Positions 1 to 10,060 of a DNA stretch of 64,000 nucleotides are shown here, one piece after another; position 1 is the stretch's first letter; every line of letters begins with the position of its first letter. Under the pieces are notes generated by a model that did no database searches, had not been told where the DNA came from, and saw nothing but the letters and a program-made list of their open reading frames with translations. The position numbers and the translations under genes were made by a program. The stretch spans positions 59,311,097-59,375,096 of the forward strand of contig CM034542.1 in NCBI GenBank assembly GCA_020002185.1, read 5' to 3'. This DNA comes from Paraescarpia echinospica. Lineage: Eukaryota; Annelida; Polychaeta; Sabellida; Siboglinidae.

Positions 1-1062
1 AAATCTTGTTAAATCTTATTAAACTACAGATAGACATATATATCCCGCAGTAGCTGCGACAACAATTTGTCATACGATAAGTAAAGACGTATCATTGTGC
101 ATGATGTGGAACACTGGTTTATCAGCAACCCTCGAGTGTTGTTAATCATAATAGTATTATCATTACAAGCAGATCACACATATGTACGACTCGTTGGTCG
201 CTGAAGTGCACGTCCATAAACAGGATACAACGATCAAGGTTTTTTCTCCATAAACATCATTTAAAGGAAACCAGCCAGTTCCTCTACTTGGAAATAGCCA
301 GCGCAATAATTTGTAAGAGGACGTCAGCTTGTATAACGATTGAAAATGGGACATCGTTGAGCATCAAAGGGTATAGCAGTTACCTCAGCCCACCTAGGCC
401 GTATTGCCAATAAAGCTTGTTTTGAAACTGGATGTTTTGTTTACTATTTGAACATGTTCCGGGGTCGTATCTTCCAAATTGCGACAAAAACATATAATGA
501 AAATAAAAACAAAAAACTTAGATTGCATATATATGACATTTGATGTTTTATGCAAACAACATCAGACACGATGGCTGATATAACATACGTCTGTACAAGT
601 TGATTACATCAGGATATGTAGTATGGCGACCTTGTCTAGTCCACCTGGAATCTTCCTCTGGAGTCAGGGATGTAACTGTATTACACTAGCCCTGGTATGT
701 TGCCATTACAGATGTACGGAAGTTCACTTAATCCACTCCATGAATTGTTGGCTAGGTTGTTAGCCCGCCTGCTGGTGCTTATACAATGTTGAATATTGCG
801 TATTCAACTTGAACGCAACTTGAACGTTTCGTGTGTGCAATGCTTCTGGCTTATTAAACACAATCTGGCGGACAGTTGACCTTCAGCGTATTTATTCTTG
901 TACTACTGGATCGTTATATTAATAACTGAGAACGACACTAGGTCGTTTTAAACTCGCCAGAATCTGACAAATTGAACTTCATATTTCCAAATGTCAAATT
1001 ACTGCCCGTATTCCGCGTCCCCCCGGCTGCGTGCGGTGAGAAGCACCGTGGTGCCGTCTCCT
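1..1062. other. No gene recognised
   Basis: This stretch is mixed-composition DNA with stop codons in all frames and no recognisable domain, repeat or RNA gene. The open frame beginning near 991 is GC-richer than its surroundings but resembles no protein family I know. Confidence 0.5.
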
Positions 1063-1098
1063 CACGTCGTGTCCATGTGCTCGACTGGACACGACGTG
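1063..1098. repeat. Perfect 13-bp inverted repeat (hairpin)
   Basis: CACGTCGTGTCCA at 1063-1075 is followed by a 10-nt spacer and its exact reverse complement TGGACACGACGTG at 1086-1098. It lies in a GC-rich patch in otherwise AT-rich DNA. It could be a cruciform or an RNA hairpin. No function is assigned. Confidence 0.8.
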
Positions 1099-1574
1099 AA
1101 CCTCTCAGGCGCGCCGGGAGTCGTTCACTCAGTAAACATTGAGGTTCTCACTCCCGGCCTTACTCCCGAACCATGTCTTAACTCCCAATCAGACCAGGGG
1201 CATTGCCATTTCCACGATTTAATTGACCTCACACGGCGCATTGCGAGCTGATGGGCTTCCACATCAACACACTGACGAAGAATATTCTACACGTGACCCA
1301 ACACGACATTAGTCTCATTGTCCCGTCCATAGTTGTATACCTATTGGAACCATGTGACAGAATAAAAACTGGGCGTGCCATTGATACCATTTCACGACAA
1401 ACCTGAACAAAGTTATACAATTTTGAACTTGGAATTTAAAGAAAAACACGTTCACTGAAATTACGTTAAAATCAATCAGACGAGCCCGTGGCTTCTCTTT
1501 CGCCCGATATCGCAAACTGGGTGTTGATGCATTGAGTTCTATTTCGTGGTGGAGCAGTGCTGGATTTGGAGCGC

Positions 1575-1905
1575 TGGATGTGGAGCGCAGTAGCGCAGCG
1601 GTACCAGCTTCGGACTCTCGACTGAGAGAACCCGGGTTCGAATCCTGTGCGGCGGTGTCGAACCTTGGGCAAGTTCGGTTACTCTACATTGCTTCAGTTC
1701 ACTCAGCTGTATGAATGAGTACCTGGCTATATACATTAGTGGATATTTGTGAACGAATAGTCTTCGCGCATTAATTGCAGAGTGGCCGAATTCTTCCCAG
1801 AGAAGTCGAGATGGCGTTCGACTGAACAGGTCTTCCAGTGAGTAAATTGTAAAGTATTTTGAGCAGTCCTTACGACTGAATACTGCGCTGTATAAAAGTA
1901 TATAA
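1575..1905 (+). mobile_element. tRNA-derived SINE, copy 1
   Basis: This is the best-preserved of three related copies in the window (the others are at about 42545 and 54870). The head has an internal Pol III promoter: an A-box TAGCGCAGCGG at 1591-1601 and a consensus B-box GGTTCGAATCC at 1635-1645, with tRNA-like spacing. The body after the head aligns by eye with the other copies: the CAAGTTCGGTTACTCTAC region, CTGGCTATATACATTAGTGG, a CGCGCATTAATTGCAG block, GAAGTCGAGATGG and a TTTTGAGCAGTCC block. The 3' end, with GCGCTGTATAAAAGT, resembles tails recognised by L2/CR1-type LINE machinery. SINEs encode no protein and depend on a partner LINE. The tRNA isotype of the head is not resolved. Confidence 0.85.
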
Positions 1906-2886
1906 AAAACTGACCTAGGAATGTGGAGGCCGTGCAAGGGCCGTGGATGACCGGTCATCCTAGCATAACAGTTATTCCTCCTCCCGCCTACTACGACACA
2001 TACTTCACAGCGCAACACCACCATTTTAATTTGAACCAAAACTCTGCATCACGTCAAAACGTATTTCAGAATATACACCCACTAGTTTGTCAGTAGTCAT
2101 GCTCCCGCATAGAGTCACAACAGACGTTTCATCACCTGTATTTATTTTGCCCCAATTTTGTGGAGGCGCTGATACAAATTATCTTGTGAAGATCCCCTGG
2201 GCAACTTTCCCGTCTGTCCTGCCCTAAACCCGGCACTATGGTGGAGAGTCACATCGTTTATATATGTGCTCGGTCGGATTGTGCAATTATTTACTTCCTA
2301 TGTGTGACACATGTGAATAATTATATTACTACTAAAACATTACAACCAAACACATATGTCGGTGTACATAAGATCGAATATGTTAGCACTTGATTGCATG
2401 AACAGTGTTAGCACCAACGTGCCCATCATACAACTGTGACCACAAACATCCGTCACAAATGGTGAAGCACGCAAAAGAAGTCAACAAAAGATTACACAAT
2501 CCGTTCAATAACGTAGCTAGTCGCCGGAAGACAAACAGATAAACAGTATCTAGCACCGTTGGCAGCTGCAGGAATAATGGTATATGCCCCATATTTTCTG
2601 ATGAATGAGATAGATCTTTACTACATGGCAGTAGCATACAATCACTGTATTTACTGCGGTTACCTGTTTACCGCAGATCGACAGTGAGTAGTTAATCATA
2701 ATAACCGATGGGCATGTGTTGCGTGGTTTATATTATCGTTATACCACAGACATTTTCCAATGTAGCTATTAAAACATAATACACAGGGATTTGCGACCAT
2801 TAAACCCCTCGCATACAAAGCATGACAAATGAATCAATTTGTTATTTCTGATAATCAGTCTGCAGAAAGCTGATCCCTTGTTTACG
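1906..2886. other. No gene recognised
   Basis: No coding exon, RNA gene or repeat was recognised here. Minus-strand open frames in this stretch are short and resemble nothing known. Confidence 0.45.
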
Positions 2887-3087
2887 CATTGTTTAAACAA
2901 CCAGGTTACAGAGATGTAACTGTATAATACTAATGATACTCCAGATCATTGTTTAAACAATCAGGTAACAGAGATGTAACTGTATAATACTAATGATACC
3001 CGAGTTCATTGTTTAAACAACCAGGTTACAGAGATGTAACTGTATAATACTAATGATACTCGAGATCATTGTTTAAACAACCAGGTT
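2887..3087. repeat. 60-bp tandem repeat, about 3.4 copies
   Basis: The unit repeats with an exact 60-bp period. Each unit carries the perfect 12-bp palindrome TTGTTTAAACAA followed by a second dyad, GTTACA-GAGA-TGTAAC; the second unit has small changes in this dyad (TAACA). Dyad-rich short arrays of this kind may be protein-binding or simply minisatellite. No function can be inferred. Confidence 0.9.
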
Positions 3088-3515
3088 GATCATTAGTTGA
3101 GAAATGATCCACGAAGCGTTGATACAATAGGCATGATAAAAGACAATGTTTATTCTCAAATCTGATGTCCGGCTTTCGCCATTTTGTTCTCTGTCAAAAC
3201 ATGCAAACACAACAGTTTAAAATAACTCTGATCACCTGTTAATTGCCAGGTTATCGATTCTTCGGGAAATAAAAATAGCGATATTAACATTATGGATACA
3301 TTTTGTTGACTGTAAACTAAGGATACTCGACTAATAAGGTAACAATTTCAAAATACGAACATTGATCATGTAATGGTTCTGCCACAATGCCGAACAAACA
3401 GGTTTCCCCACTATGGTGTTAGCAACGGCGAATTATTATTCTTGTTTTGTGGAGATAGGTCGAAAAATGAACATTTTAGGTTTTAACTTATTTAAAATGT
3501 TCTCGCCGTGTCACG
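3088..3515. other. No gene recognised
   Basis: This is AT-rich DNA with no recognisable coding or RNA feature. Confidence 0.45.
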
Positions 3516-3549
3516 TGTTTGGTGTGTAGTATACACTACACACCAAACA
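3516..3549. repeat. 15-bp perfect inverted repeat with 4-nt loop
   Basis: TGTTTGGTGTGTAGT at 3516-3530 and its exact complement ACTACACACCAAACA at 3535-3549 flank ATAC. The structure could extrude as a cruciform or fold as RNA. Confidence 0.85.
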
Positions 3550-3645
3550 GTTCCCAGGTAAATGGTGTAGCAAAGGTAAAGGTAAGTGCTTGCATGGCGC
3601 GATAGCCACTCGTTTGGACTCACTGTTCAAAACGACCATGTGTTT

Positions 3646-3905
3646 GCCATTACGCTACCGTACGCCATGTTCTAGCCATTACGCTACTGTAGGCCATGTT
3701 CTTACCATTAAGCTACCGTACGATACTGTACGCCATGTTCCAGCCATTACGCCACCGTAAGCCATGTTCTAGCCATTACGCTACCGTGCGCCATGTTCTA
3801 GCCATTACGCTACCGTGCGCCATGTTCTAGCCATTACGCTACCGTGCGCCATGTTCTAGCCATTACGCTACCGTACGCCATGTTCTAGCCGTTACGCTAC
3901 CGTAC
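3646..3905. repeat. 29-bp tandem repeat, about 9 copies
   Basis: The units centre on GCCATTACGCTACCGT followed by (A/G)CGCCATGTTCTA. Copies differ by single bases, and one unit near 3720 carries a partial internal duplication. It lies about 1 kb upstream of the GPCR start. Confidence 0.9.
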
Positions 3906-4337
3906 CCCAGTACATCTCAATTTACCTTTCTTAGTACAGCATCATCACCCACGCAACAACAAACACATACCAATTCTCATATCGTGTATAACTATAACCA
4001 AGGTCTATAAATGGTTTCTAGTACGACGACATTCACTACAATAATTACGAGATAACTCAGCGCTGAACTCCAATAGTCGGTAGCAACATCTCTCGGTCTA
4101 TGCTACTGACATACGGACGCAGCGTGGCCTGGCCGACCGCGCCGATTTAGTACGCCAGTCACGTGACCACGCCGTGGTTATAAAGCGCCATCGACGGCAG
4201 GAGAACGGCAAATGACCGAGGAACCGACTCGATACCGTACGATCACTGGCGTGCAGCAAAACGACGCTCACTTCGACTGACACAGGATACACCGACATTC
4301 GACGCAACTGCACCATCACGACAGGTGTGGCGACAGG
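3906..4337. other. 5' flank of the GPCR, no element recognised
   Basis: This is moderately GC-rich, CpG-containing flanking DNA without a recognised exon. It may hold distal promoter elements, but none is identifiable by eye. Confidence 0.4.
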
Positions 4338-4437
4338 CCGGAGACACGAGAGCTGTGTTACACCGGAGACACGAGAGCTGTGCTACACCGGAGACACGAG
4401 AGCTGTGTTACACCGGAGACACGAGAGCTGTGTTACA
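4338..4437. repeat. 25-bp tandem repeat, 4 copies
   Basis: The unit CCGGAGACACGAGAGCTGTG plus TTACA (one copy CTACA) repeats four times, nearly perfectly. It sits about 440-540 bp upstream of the GPCR start codon. The period is not a multiple of three, so the overlapping open frame is not evidence of coding. Confidence 0.92.
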
Positions 4438-4811
4438 CTTGTTGCGTCTCGCAACGAACGCGAGTTTGTCGTTTTCGACATTTAGCGCGCCTTGGCACGA
4501 AACCAGAAAGTTGACAACGTGTTTTCTTCTGATAGTTTTGATCTGATAAGAGGCGAGCGTAGGTGGCTCATGCTATGTTAGCACTCACAGAGATGAGTGG
4601 AAACTGTACATTTGCTTTGCGGCAGATTATTTAACTGCGCAAGCATCATTTGTTATCATTCTTTCTTGCTGTTGAATTTAAGAAAGAGAAAGGTACATTC
4701 GTTCTAGCATACTTACTTCTTAGCATGTGTAATGTAGGTAAACTTGAATTTTCCCAAATTGCGAACTAACGTCGCTAAATTGGGTGAATCGGCTGAACGA
4801 AAATATCGGAG

Positions 4812-4819
4812 TATAAATA
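4812..4819 (+). promoter_or_regulatory. TATA box of the GPCR gene
   Basis: TATAAATA lies 62 bp upstream of the chosen start codon. With the usual 25-32 bp spacing, transcription would start near 4840-4850, giving a 5' leader of only about 25-35 nt. The site is seen in the sequence; its use as a promoter is inferred from position. Confidence 0.6.
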
Positions 4820-4873
4820 GAAAGCGACAGTTATTGTGACGCCGCTATTCACCTGACGGGAGCGGCATCAGCT

Positions 4874-5210
4874 ATGACAATGGACCATCTCGGGTCGGTG
4901 AACGTGACCGCTGCCGGACTGGTCAACACCACGGCCACGGACTGCCTGGACGGGGTGAATTCGTCGGGGGTGAATTGCACCCCGACAGCGATCGACGTGG
5001 CGTTGTTACTACAGAAAGCTCTGGGACAACGCTACCGCAATGCCGCCGAGTCGGCCATACTGACGATCGTCTACTGCGCCATCTTCCTGACGGGACTCGT
5101 CGGCAACGTGTGCACGTGCATCGTGATCGTGCGCAACGTGCACATGCACACAACCACCAACTACTACTTGTTCACCCTCGCCATCTCTGACCTCGTCACA
5201 CTCGTCCTCG
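4874..5210 (+). CDS. PRXamide (neuromedin U / pyrokinin / capa-like) receptor, first coding exon
   Basis: This encodes the N-terminus and first transmembrane region of a rhodopsin-class GPCR. About 112 residues are in frame from the ATG at 4874; a second in-frame Met lies two codons on. The N-terminus has four N-glycosylation sequons (Asn10, Asn18, Asn29, Asn34), fitting an extracellular tail, and no clear signal peptide. TM1 spans about residues 60-86 and contains GLVGN, with Asn78 at the conserved 1.50 position. Intracellular loop 1 has the HMHTTTNYYLF motif. TM2 begins with LAISDL, Asp106 being the conserved 2.50 residue. The combination GNVCTCIVI plus TNYYLFTLAISDL is characteristic of neuromedin-U, pyrokinin and capa receptors, which sense amidated PRX-type neuropeptides. 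The exon ends in a consensus donor (G|GTGAGT) after the first base of a Gly codon, matching the LG-(LP) position of the family. The exact subtype is unresolved. Remaining exons are not seen in the window, so the CDS is partial. Confidence 0.85.
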
Positions 5211-5216
5211 GTGAGT
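5211..5216 (+). other. Splice donor (5' splice site), phase 1
   Basis: GTGAGT directly follows ...CTCGTCCTCG. Homology to TM2 of the receptor family stops here and a stop codon follows in frame within the intron by 5287, supporting an exon-intron junction. Confidence 0.8.
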
Positions 5217-5319
5217 TAATCTTACTTTCCCAGCCACTGTCTCTGACAGGGGCATGTTCACGACGTGGATCTAACTGCGGGGTATGAGTACTACCAGTAT
5301 ACTATTGAGAGCTTACATG

Positions 5320-5321
5320 TG

Positions 5322-5368
<47 letters not shown>

Positions 5369-5465
5369 ATGTATGTATGTCTGTATGTCTGTTTGTATGT
5401 CTGTATGTCTGTATGTCTGTCTGTCTGTCTGTTTGTGTGTACGTGCGTATGTACGTATGTATGCA
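5320..5465. repeat. (CTGT)n / (TATG) tetranucleotide microsatellite
   Basis: About 12 pure CTGT units grade into GTAT/CTGT mixtures and then GTAC/GTAT. It sits about 110 bp downstream of the GPCR splice donor. Overlapping CLSV-type open frames on both strands are repeat artefacts. Confidence 0.93.
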
Positions 5466-6120
5466 TGCATTTATATATGAACGTGTTACGTTGTACAGAT
5501 CTGTGTAGACGTAGTTTCTCGAACATCGTGGTTCCTTACACCGGATTCTATGGAAGCAACAGAAACCTTGTCACCTCTCTTGACACAGACTTAGCCATTC
5601 CGAGCGCGGCCTACTTTCGGAACGCGCCAATCTGTCGAGGGTTGCAATGGTGTTGATTGCATAACACAGAATTGACGTGTTTCCGCTTGGAGTGCGTTAC
5701 ATTGAGCTACTGACGGTAATTGCTATTTAGTGAAGCTTGGCTAATCGTGTTATATTTGTAAATCCCAACGAAGATTTAAGAATTTCAAGTGAGTAACGCA
5801 AGAACATCAATCATTTAAATAAACTCATTGTCCAAGTACATTATCGGATGTCTCACAATCCCGGAACTGAAATAGACGACGCTTTATGTATGTCTAAAGA
5901 GGTTGACTCGTTGCGTGAAGAGACAGGGTGTATGATAACGACACACGAAGATATTGCGTTACGTATCGCTCAATACGAGGCAATATCTTACCTAAACTAG
6001 GTTTTAAATATTTACAGCATAACACGCACAGATAAGTTCCTTTGCAATCAACAACAATGTATACATAAAAAGACCTCATGGATTACGTTCGTTCAGTATA
6101 TCGATGGAATGTAAGCTTTG
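5466..6120. other. Presumed GPCR intron, nothing recognised
   Basis: No receptor-like exon or repeat is recognisable here. Frames are short in all phases. Confidence 0.45.
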
Positions 6121-6462
6121 TACACATGCAGAACAACAAGAAGATACGTTGCTTGTTTCATCTGTTCTAGGGATATATTGCTACTAGATTGTGTGTCGAA
6201 AAATGGGCCGTAAAATATGGTGTTCACGGGACAAACATGGGATTAGTCACTTGCCTGTTATTGGACTGTGGAGCTTGCACACTTCGACGTTAATAAAACG
6301 TAATGCAAGCTCCATAACCCAGTAACAGGCAAGTGACTAGTCCCATGTTTGTCCCGTGAACACCATATTTTAGGGCCCACTTTTCGACACATAATCTAGT
6401 AGCAATATATGCCTAGAACAGATAAAAACAAGCAACGTCTCTTCTTGTTGGTCTGCATGTTT
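6121..6462. mobile_element. Foldback / MITE-like palindrome, about 160-bp arms
   Basis: The left arm (6121-6279) and right arm (6304-6462) are reverse complements with scattered mismatches, separated by about 24 bp. Matching landmarks include ATGGTGTTCACGGGACAAAC on one side and its complement on the other, and a shared GAGCTTGCA at the centre. An arm-to-spacer ratio this high is typical of foldback or MITE-type elements. No coding capacity and no clear target-site duplication were seen. Confidence 0.85.
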
Positions 6463-7775
6463 ACATGGCGAGACTGTCCGATATATGTTCTCGAGATGAA
6501 GTCGTTTAATTGCACTGTATCGTAGATAGGTGTTTTTGTAGTGTGACAGTGAACGTTTAAAGTAGTGACGGCAACAACCGGGCAAGCACTTCCCGGGCAC
6601 TTGAGACAACTGTTATTTACGCCATGGCAGAACAGCTATGCATGCTTCGGCCAGTCGGGCAGAACACGGACTTCAACTTTCGTGTTGTTTAACATCGTTC
6701 GTTGATTAAGTAGTTGTTCCTGTGGCCTAGTCCTATATACAGAACCCGTAACTCGGGGCTTCGCCCGCGAGATAACGTTTACTGTACTATCTGCTATAAT
6801 TTACACTCTGTGACTTCTCCCTTTCGTACCGTGACTGCTTTATTTACGTGTTTACGCAGGTGTGCCGTGGAATGTTCACAGCGGGAGGTAGATAGATACG
6901 AGCTGAACTAAGGCGTTCGTTGTAGAGGCTTCGTCCAAAAATATTGTTTTAAAATAAACTTTTATATATAGGCATCACACTGCATTTGGTATATGCATTT
7001 ACGACGCCATTGCCTGTCTCGGATATGTGTTAGCTTTGTCTTAGACGTATTCATACAGCTTAGGTTTAAACAATGAGCGCATAATATGTTCAATTTGTTG
7101 TCGTCGTCCGGCAAAAAGACTATTTTCTCATAAAACATTTACACTGTAATTTTAATGATACATTCGTGTAGTTCTCCTATCATATATGATTTTAGTAAAG
7201 TGTTTCTAATGATACATTTACAACCAGTCAGTATTAAGCAAACTTCGATTTCATTTCCGCTGAGATCTGGGTTAAGAATAAATTCTCTTCTTCACATGCT
7301 ATCCGTCTTAACAATGCTCTTCTGGTGGCCTGGTCTCCGTGCGTGTATGAATTCCAGATAGAGCCTAATTGTCAGGAGATAAATATATTTAATTGGCATA
7401 TAGCCGCAGAAGGTCTAATTAAAAGCACGTTACCGAGCCAATGCACATTGGCAGAACACTTGTAGAAACTTCGGTCACAATAAAACCTACAGCTCATTAC
7501 CTTTAACGATCTGATTGTGCAATGGTTTTGTAGAAATGCTTGTACGCACGCTTGCATGCGTGCCCTGTCAGAAACAACTGGAGGTGAGAGGGAGTCTCAG
7601 ATTAAAATGTTCACGTCACAAATGCCGTAGGACAGAGTTGGTCGTTTCATTTCAGCCAGCTTGTTTCTGTGAGTTGTTAATGAGGAGATAACACGCACAG
7701 GCAGAGTTAATCAGCAACTGAATGAAGGCACGCTTCCTGTCCACTTGTCGATTTAGAATGAATAAGAACAACATT
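6463..7775. other. No gene recognised
   Basis: This is AT-rich, non-repetitive DNA. Short open frames on both strands have no recognisable domains. Confidence 0.45.
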
Positions 7776-8149
7776 ATCATTGTCGTCACAATCATCGTTA
7801 TTATCATAATCCCGGTCATCGTCGTCATCGTCATCATCATCACCATCCACCATCATCATCATCACCGCCACCACCATTATCGTCAACATAGTCGTCGTCG
7901 CTGTTGTCCTTGCCTTTTTCATCGTCGTCGTCATTACCTTCGTCATCATCATCTTCATTGCCGTCACCGTCATCATCACCGTCATCATCACCGTCATCAT
8001 CACCGTCATCATCCACCCGTTATCAACATCAGCATTATTGTTATCGTCGCCGCAGCCTTCATCGACGCCGTCGCCGTCGCCCTTGCGTTGTTACGCCGTG
8101 TTCACACAAACAAGTATAGCCGGCTTCACTTTATCGCCACCAACATCAT
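7776..8149. repeat. Imperfect ATC/GTC trinucleotide-rich tract
   Basis: Degenerate (ATC)n/(GTC)n DNA, including runs of CACCGTCATCATCACCGTC, precedes and probably seeded the 45-bp minisatellite to its right. Confidence 0.85.
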
Positions 8150-9226
8150 CGTCTCACCCACCACCGCTATCATCATCATCACCGTCATCATCATCGTCAC
8201 ACCCACCACCGCTATCATCATCATCACCGTCATCATCACTGTCACACCCACCACCGCTATCATCATCATCACCGTCATCATCATCGTCACACCCACCACC
8301 GCTATCATCATCATCACCGTCATCATCATCGTCACACCCACCACCGCTATCATCATCATCACCGTCATCATCATCGTCACACCCACCACCGCTATCATCA
8401 TCATCACCGTCATCATCATCGTCACACCCACCACCGCTATCATCATCATCACCGTCATCATCATCGTCACACCCACCACCGCTATCATCATCATCACCGT
8501 CATCATCATCGTCACACCCACCACCGCTATCATCATCATCACCGTCATCATCACTGTCACACCCACCACCGCTATCATCATCATCACCGTCATCATCATC
8601 GTCACACCCACCACCGCTATCATCATCATCACCGTCATCATCATCGTCACACCCACCACCGCTATCATCATCATCACCGTCATCATCATCGTCACACCCA
8701 CCACCGCTATCATCATCATCACCGTCATCATCATCGTCACACCCACCACCGCTATCATCATCATCACCGTCATCATCATCGTCACACCCACCACCGCTAT
8801 CATCATCATCACCGTCATCATCATCGTCACACCCACCACCGCTATCATCATCATCACCGTCATCATCATCGTCACACCCACCACCGCTATCATCATCATC
8901 ACCGTCATCATCACTGTCACACCCACCACCGCTATCATCATCATCACCGTCATCATCATCGTCACACCCACCACCGCTATCATCATCATCACCGTCATCA
9001 TCATCGTCACACCCACCACCGCTATCATCATCATCACCGTCATCATCATCGTCACACCCACCACCGCTTTCATCATCATCACCGTCATCATCATCGTCAC
9101 ACCCACCACAGCTATCATCATCATCACCGTCATCATCACTGTCACACCCACCACCGCTATCATCATCATCACCGTCATCATCACTGTCACACCCACCACC
9201 GCTATCATCATCATCACCGTCATCAT
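8150..9226. repeat. 45-bp minisatellite, about 24 copies
   Basis: Units of ACCCACCACCGCTATC, ATCATCATCACCGTC and ATCATCATCGTCAC repeat with an exact 45-bp period and very few substitutions; the main variant has CACTGTC instead of CATCGTC. The period is a multiple of three and the unit lacks stops in several phases, so long frames stay open on both strands at once. That pattern argues against a real protein. The high homogeneity suggests recent expansion. Confidence 0.95.
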
Positions 9227-9640
9227 TGCCGCCGTCGTGATCTCCATCTTCAACTTCGTCATCACACACATCGATGTTCTTGTCATCATACGACCGCGCA
9301 TGAGACGACCAGTATTCTATCTAAGCGACACAAACTTGTGTTGCAACACTTGTGTTCCCAAGAGCATTACCTCGGCGTAGTCTCTAGAGGCCGTGGCGGA
9401 GACGAGGAGTCCGAGGCGGCTACTTGACTCTCACAAAAACACGCAACCATGTCTGGCGCGAAATGTGTTATTTTGGCGACGCGAACATTATATCGAGCAG
9501 ATGTTGGTGTCATCTGATCAGAGAACATTTTAGCAGAATATCAGATGTGTCTCCAGTGAGCCAACTGTTTGTTGTCATGCAATAATAACAATTGTGGTAA
9601 TGCTTCTAACGATGACGATAATAGCAATGATAAAAGAAAT
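9227..9640. other. No gene recognised
   Basis: Unique DNA between two repeat tracts. It contains a GC-rich patch near 9390-9420 and no recognisable coding feature. Confidence 0.4.
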
Positions 9641-10060
9641 AACAGCAAGAAGACGCAGGAGAATAAAATAATAATAATAATAATAAAAAGAAGACGTCGG
9701 AGAATAAAAAGACTACTAATAACAACAAATAATAATAATGACAAGAAGACGTAGGAGAATAATAATAATAATAACAAATATTAATAACAAGAAGACGCAG
9801 AAGAATAAAATAATAATAATAACAAATAATAATAACAAGAAGACGTATGAGAATAAAAATAAAAATAATAATAATAAATACTAATAACAAGAAGACGCAG
9901 GAGAATAAAATAATAATAACAAATAATAATAACAAGAAGATGTAGGAGAATAATAATAATAAATACTAATAACAAGAAGACGCAGAAGAATAAAATAATA
10001 ATAATAACAATAACAAATAATAATAACAAGAAGACGTAGGAGAATAAAAAGAATAAACTA
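9641..10060. repeat. AAT-rich minisatellite with an AAGAAGACG core
   Basis: Irregular units combine AATAATAATAACAAATA stretches with ACAAGAAGACG(T/C)AGGAGAAT. About eight to nine units are visible, differing in AAT-run length. Confidence 0.88.

Noticed and set aside
1585..1657. Functional tRNA gene in SINE copy 1
   Set aside because: The boxes are good, but the body continues as SINE and I could not pair a proper acceptor stem or anticodon arm.
5894..6079. ERY motif in a minus-strand frame, possible GPCR exon
   Set aside because: Wrong strand relative to the receptor, and no TM3 context (no preceding Cys or hydrophobic helix of the family).
7722..9380. 552-codon open frame rich in Ile/Thr/Val
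   Set aside because: It runs through a 45-bp minisatellite; frames on both strands are also open over the same interval, and no domain or splice context is present.
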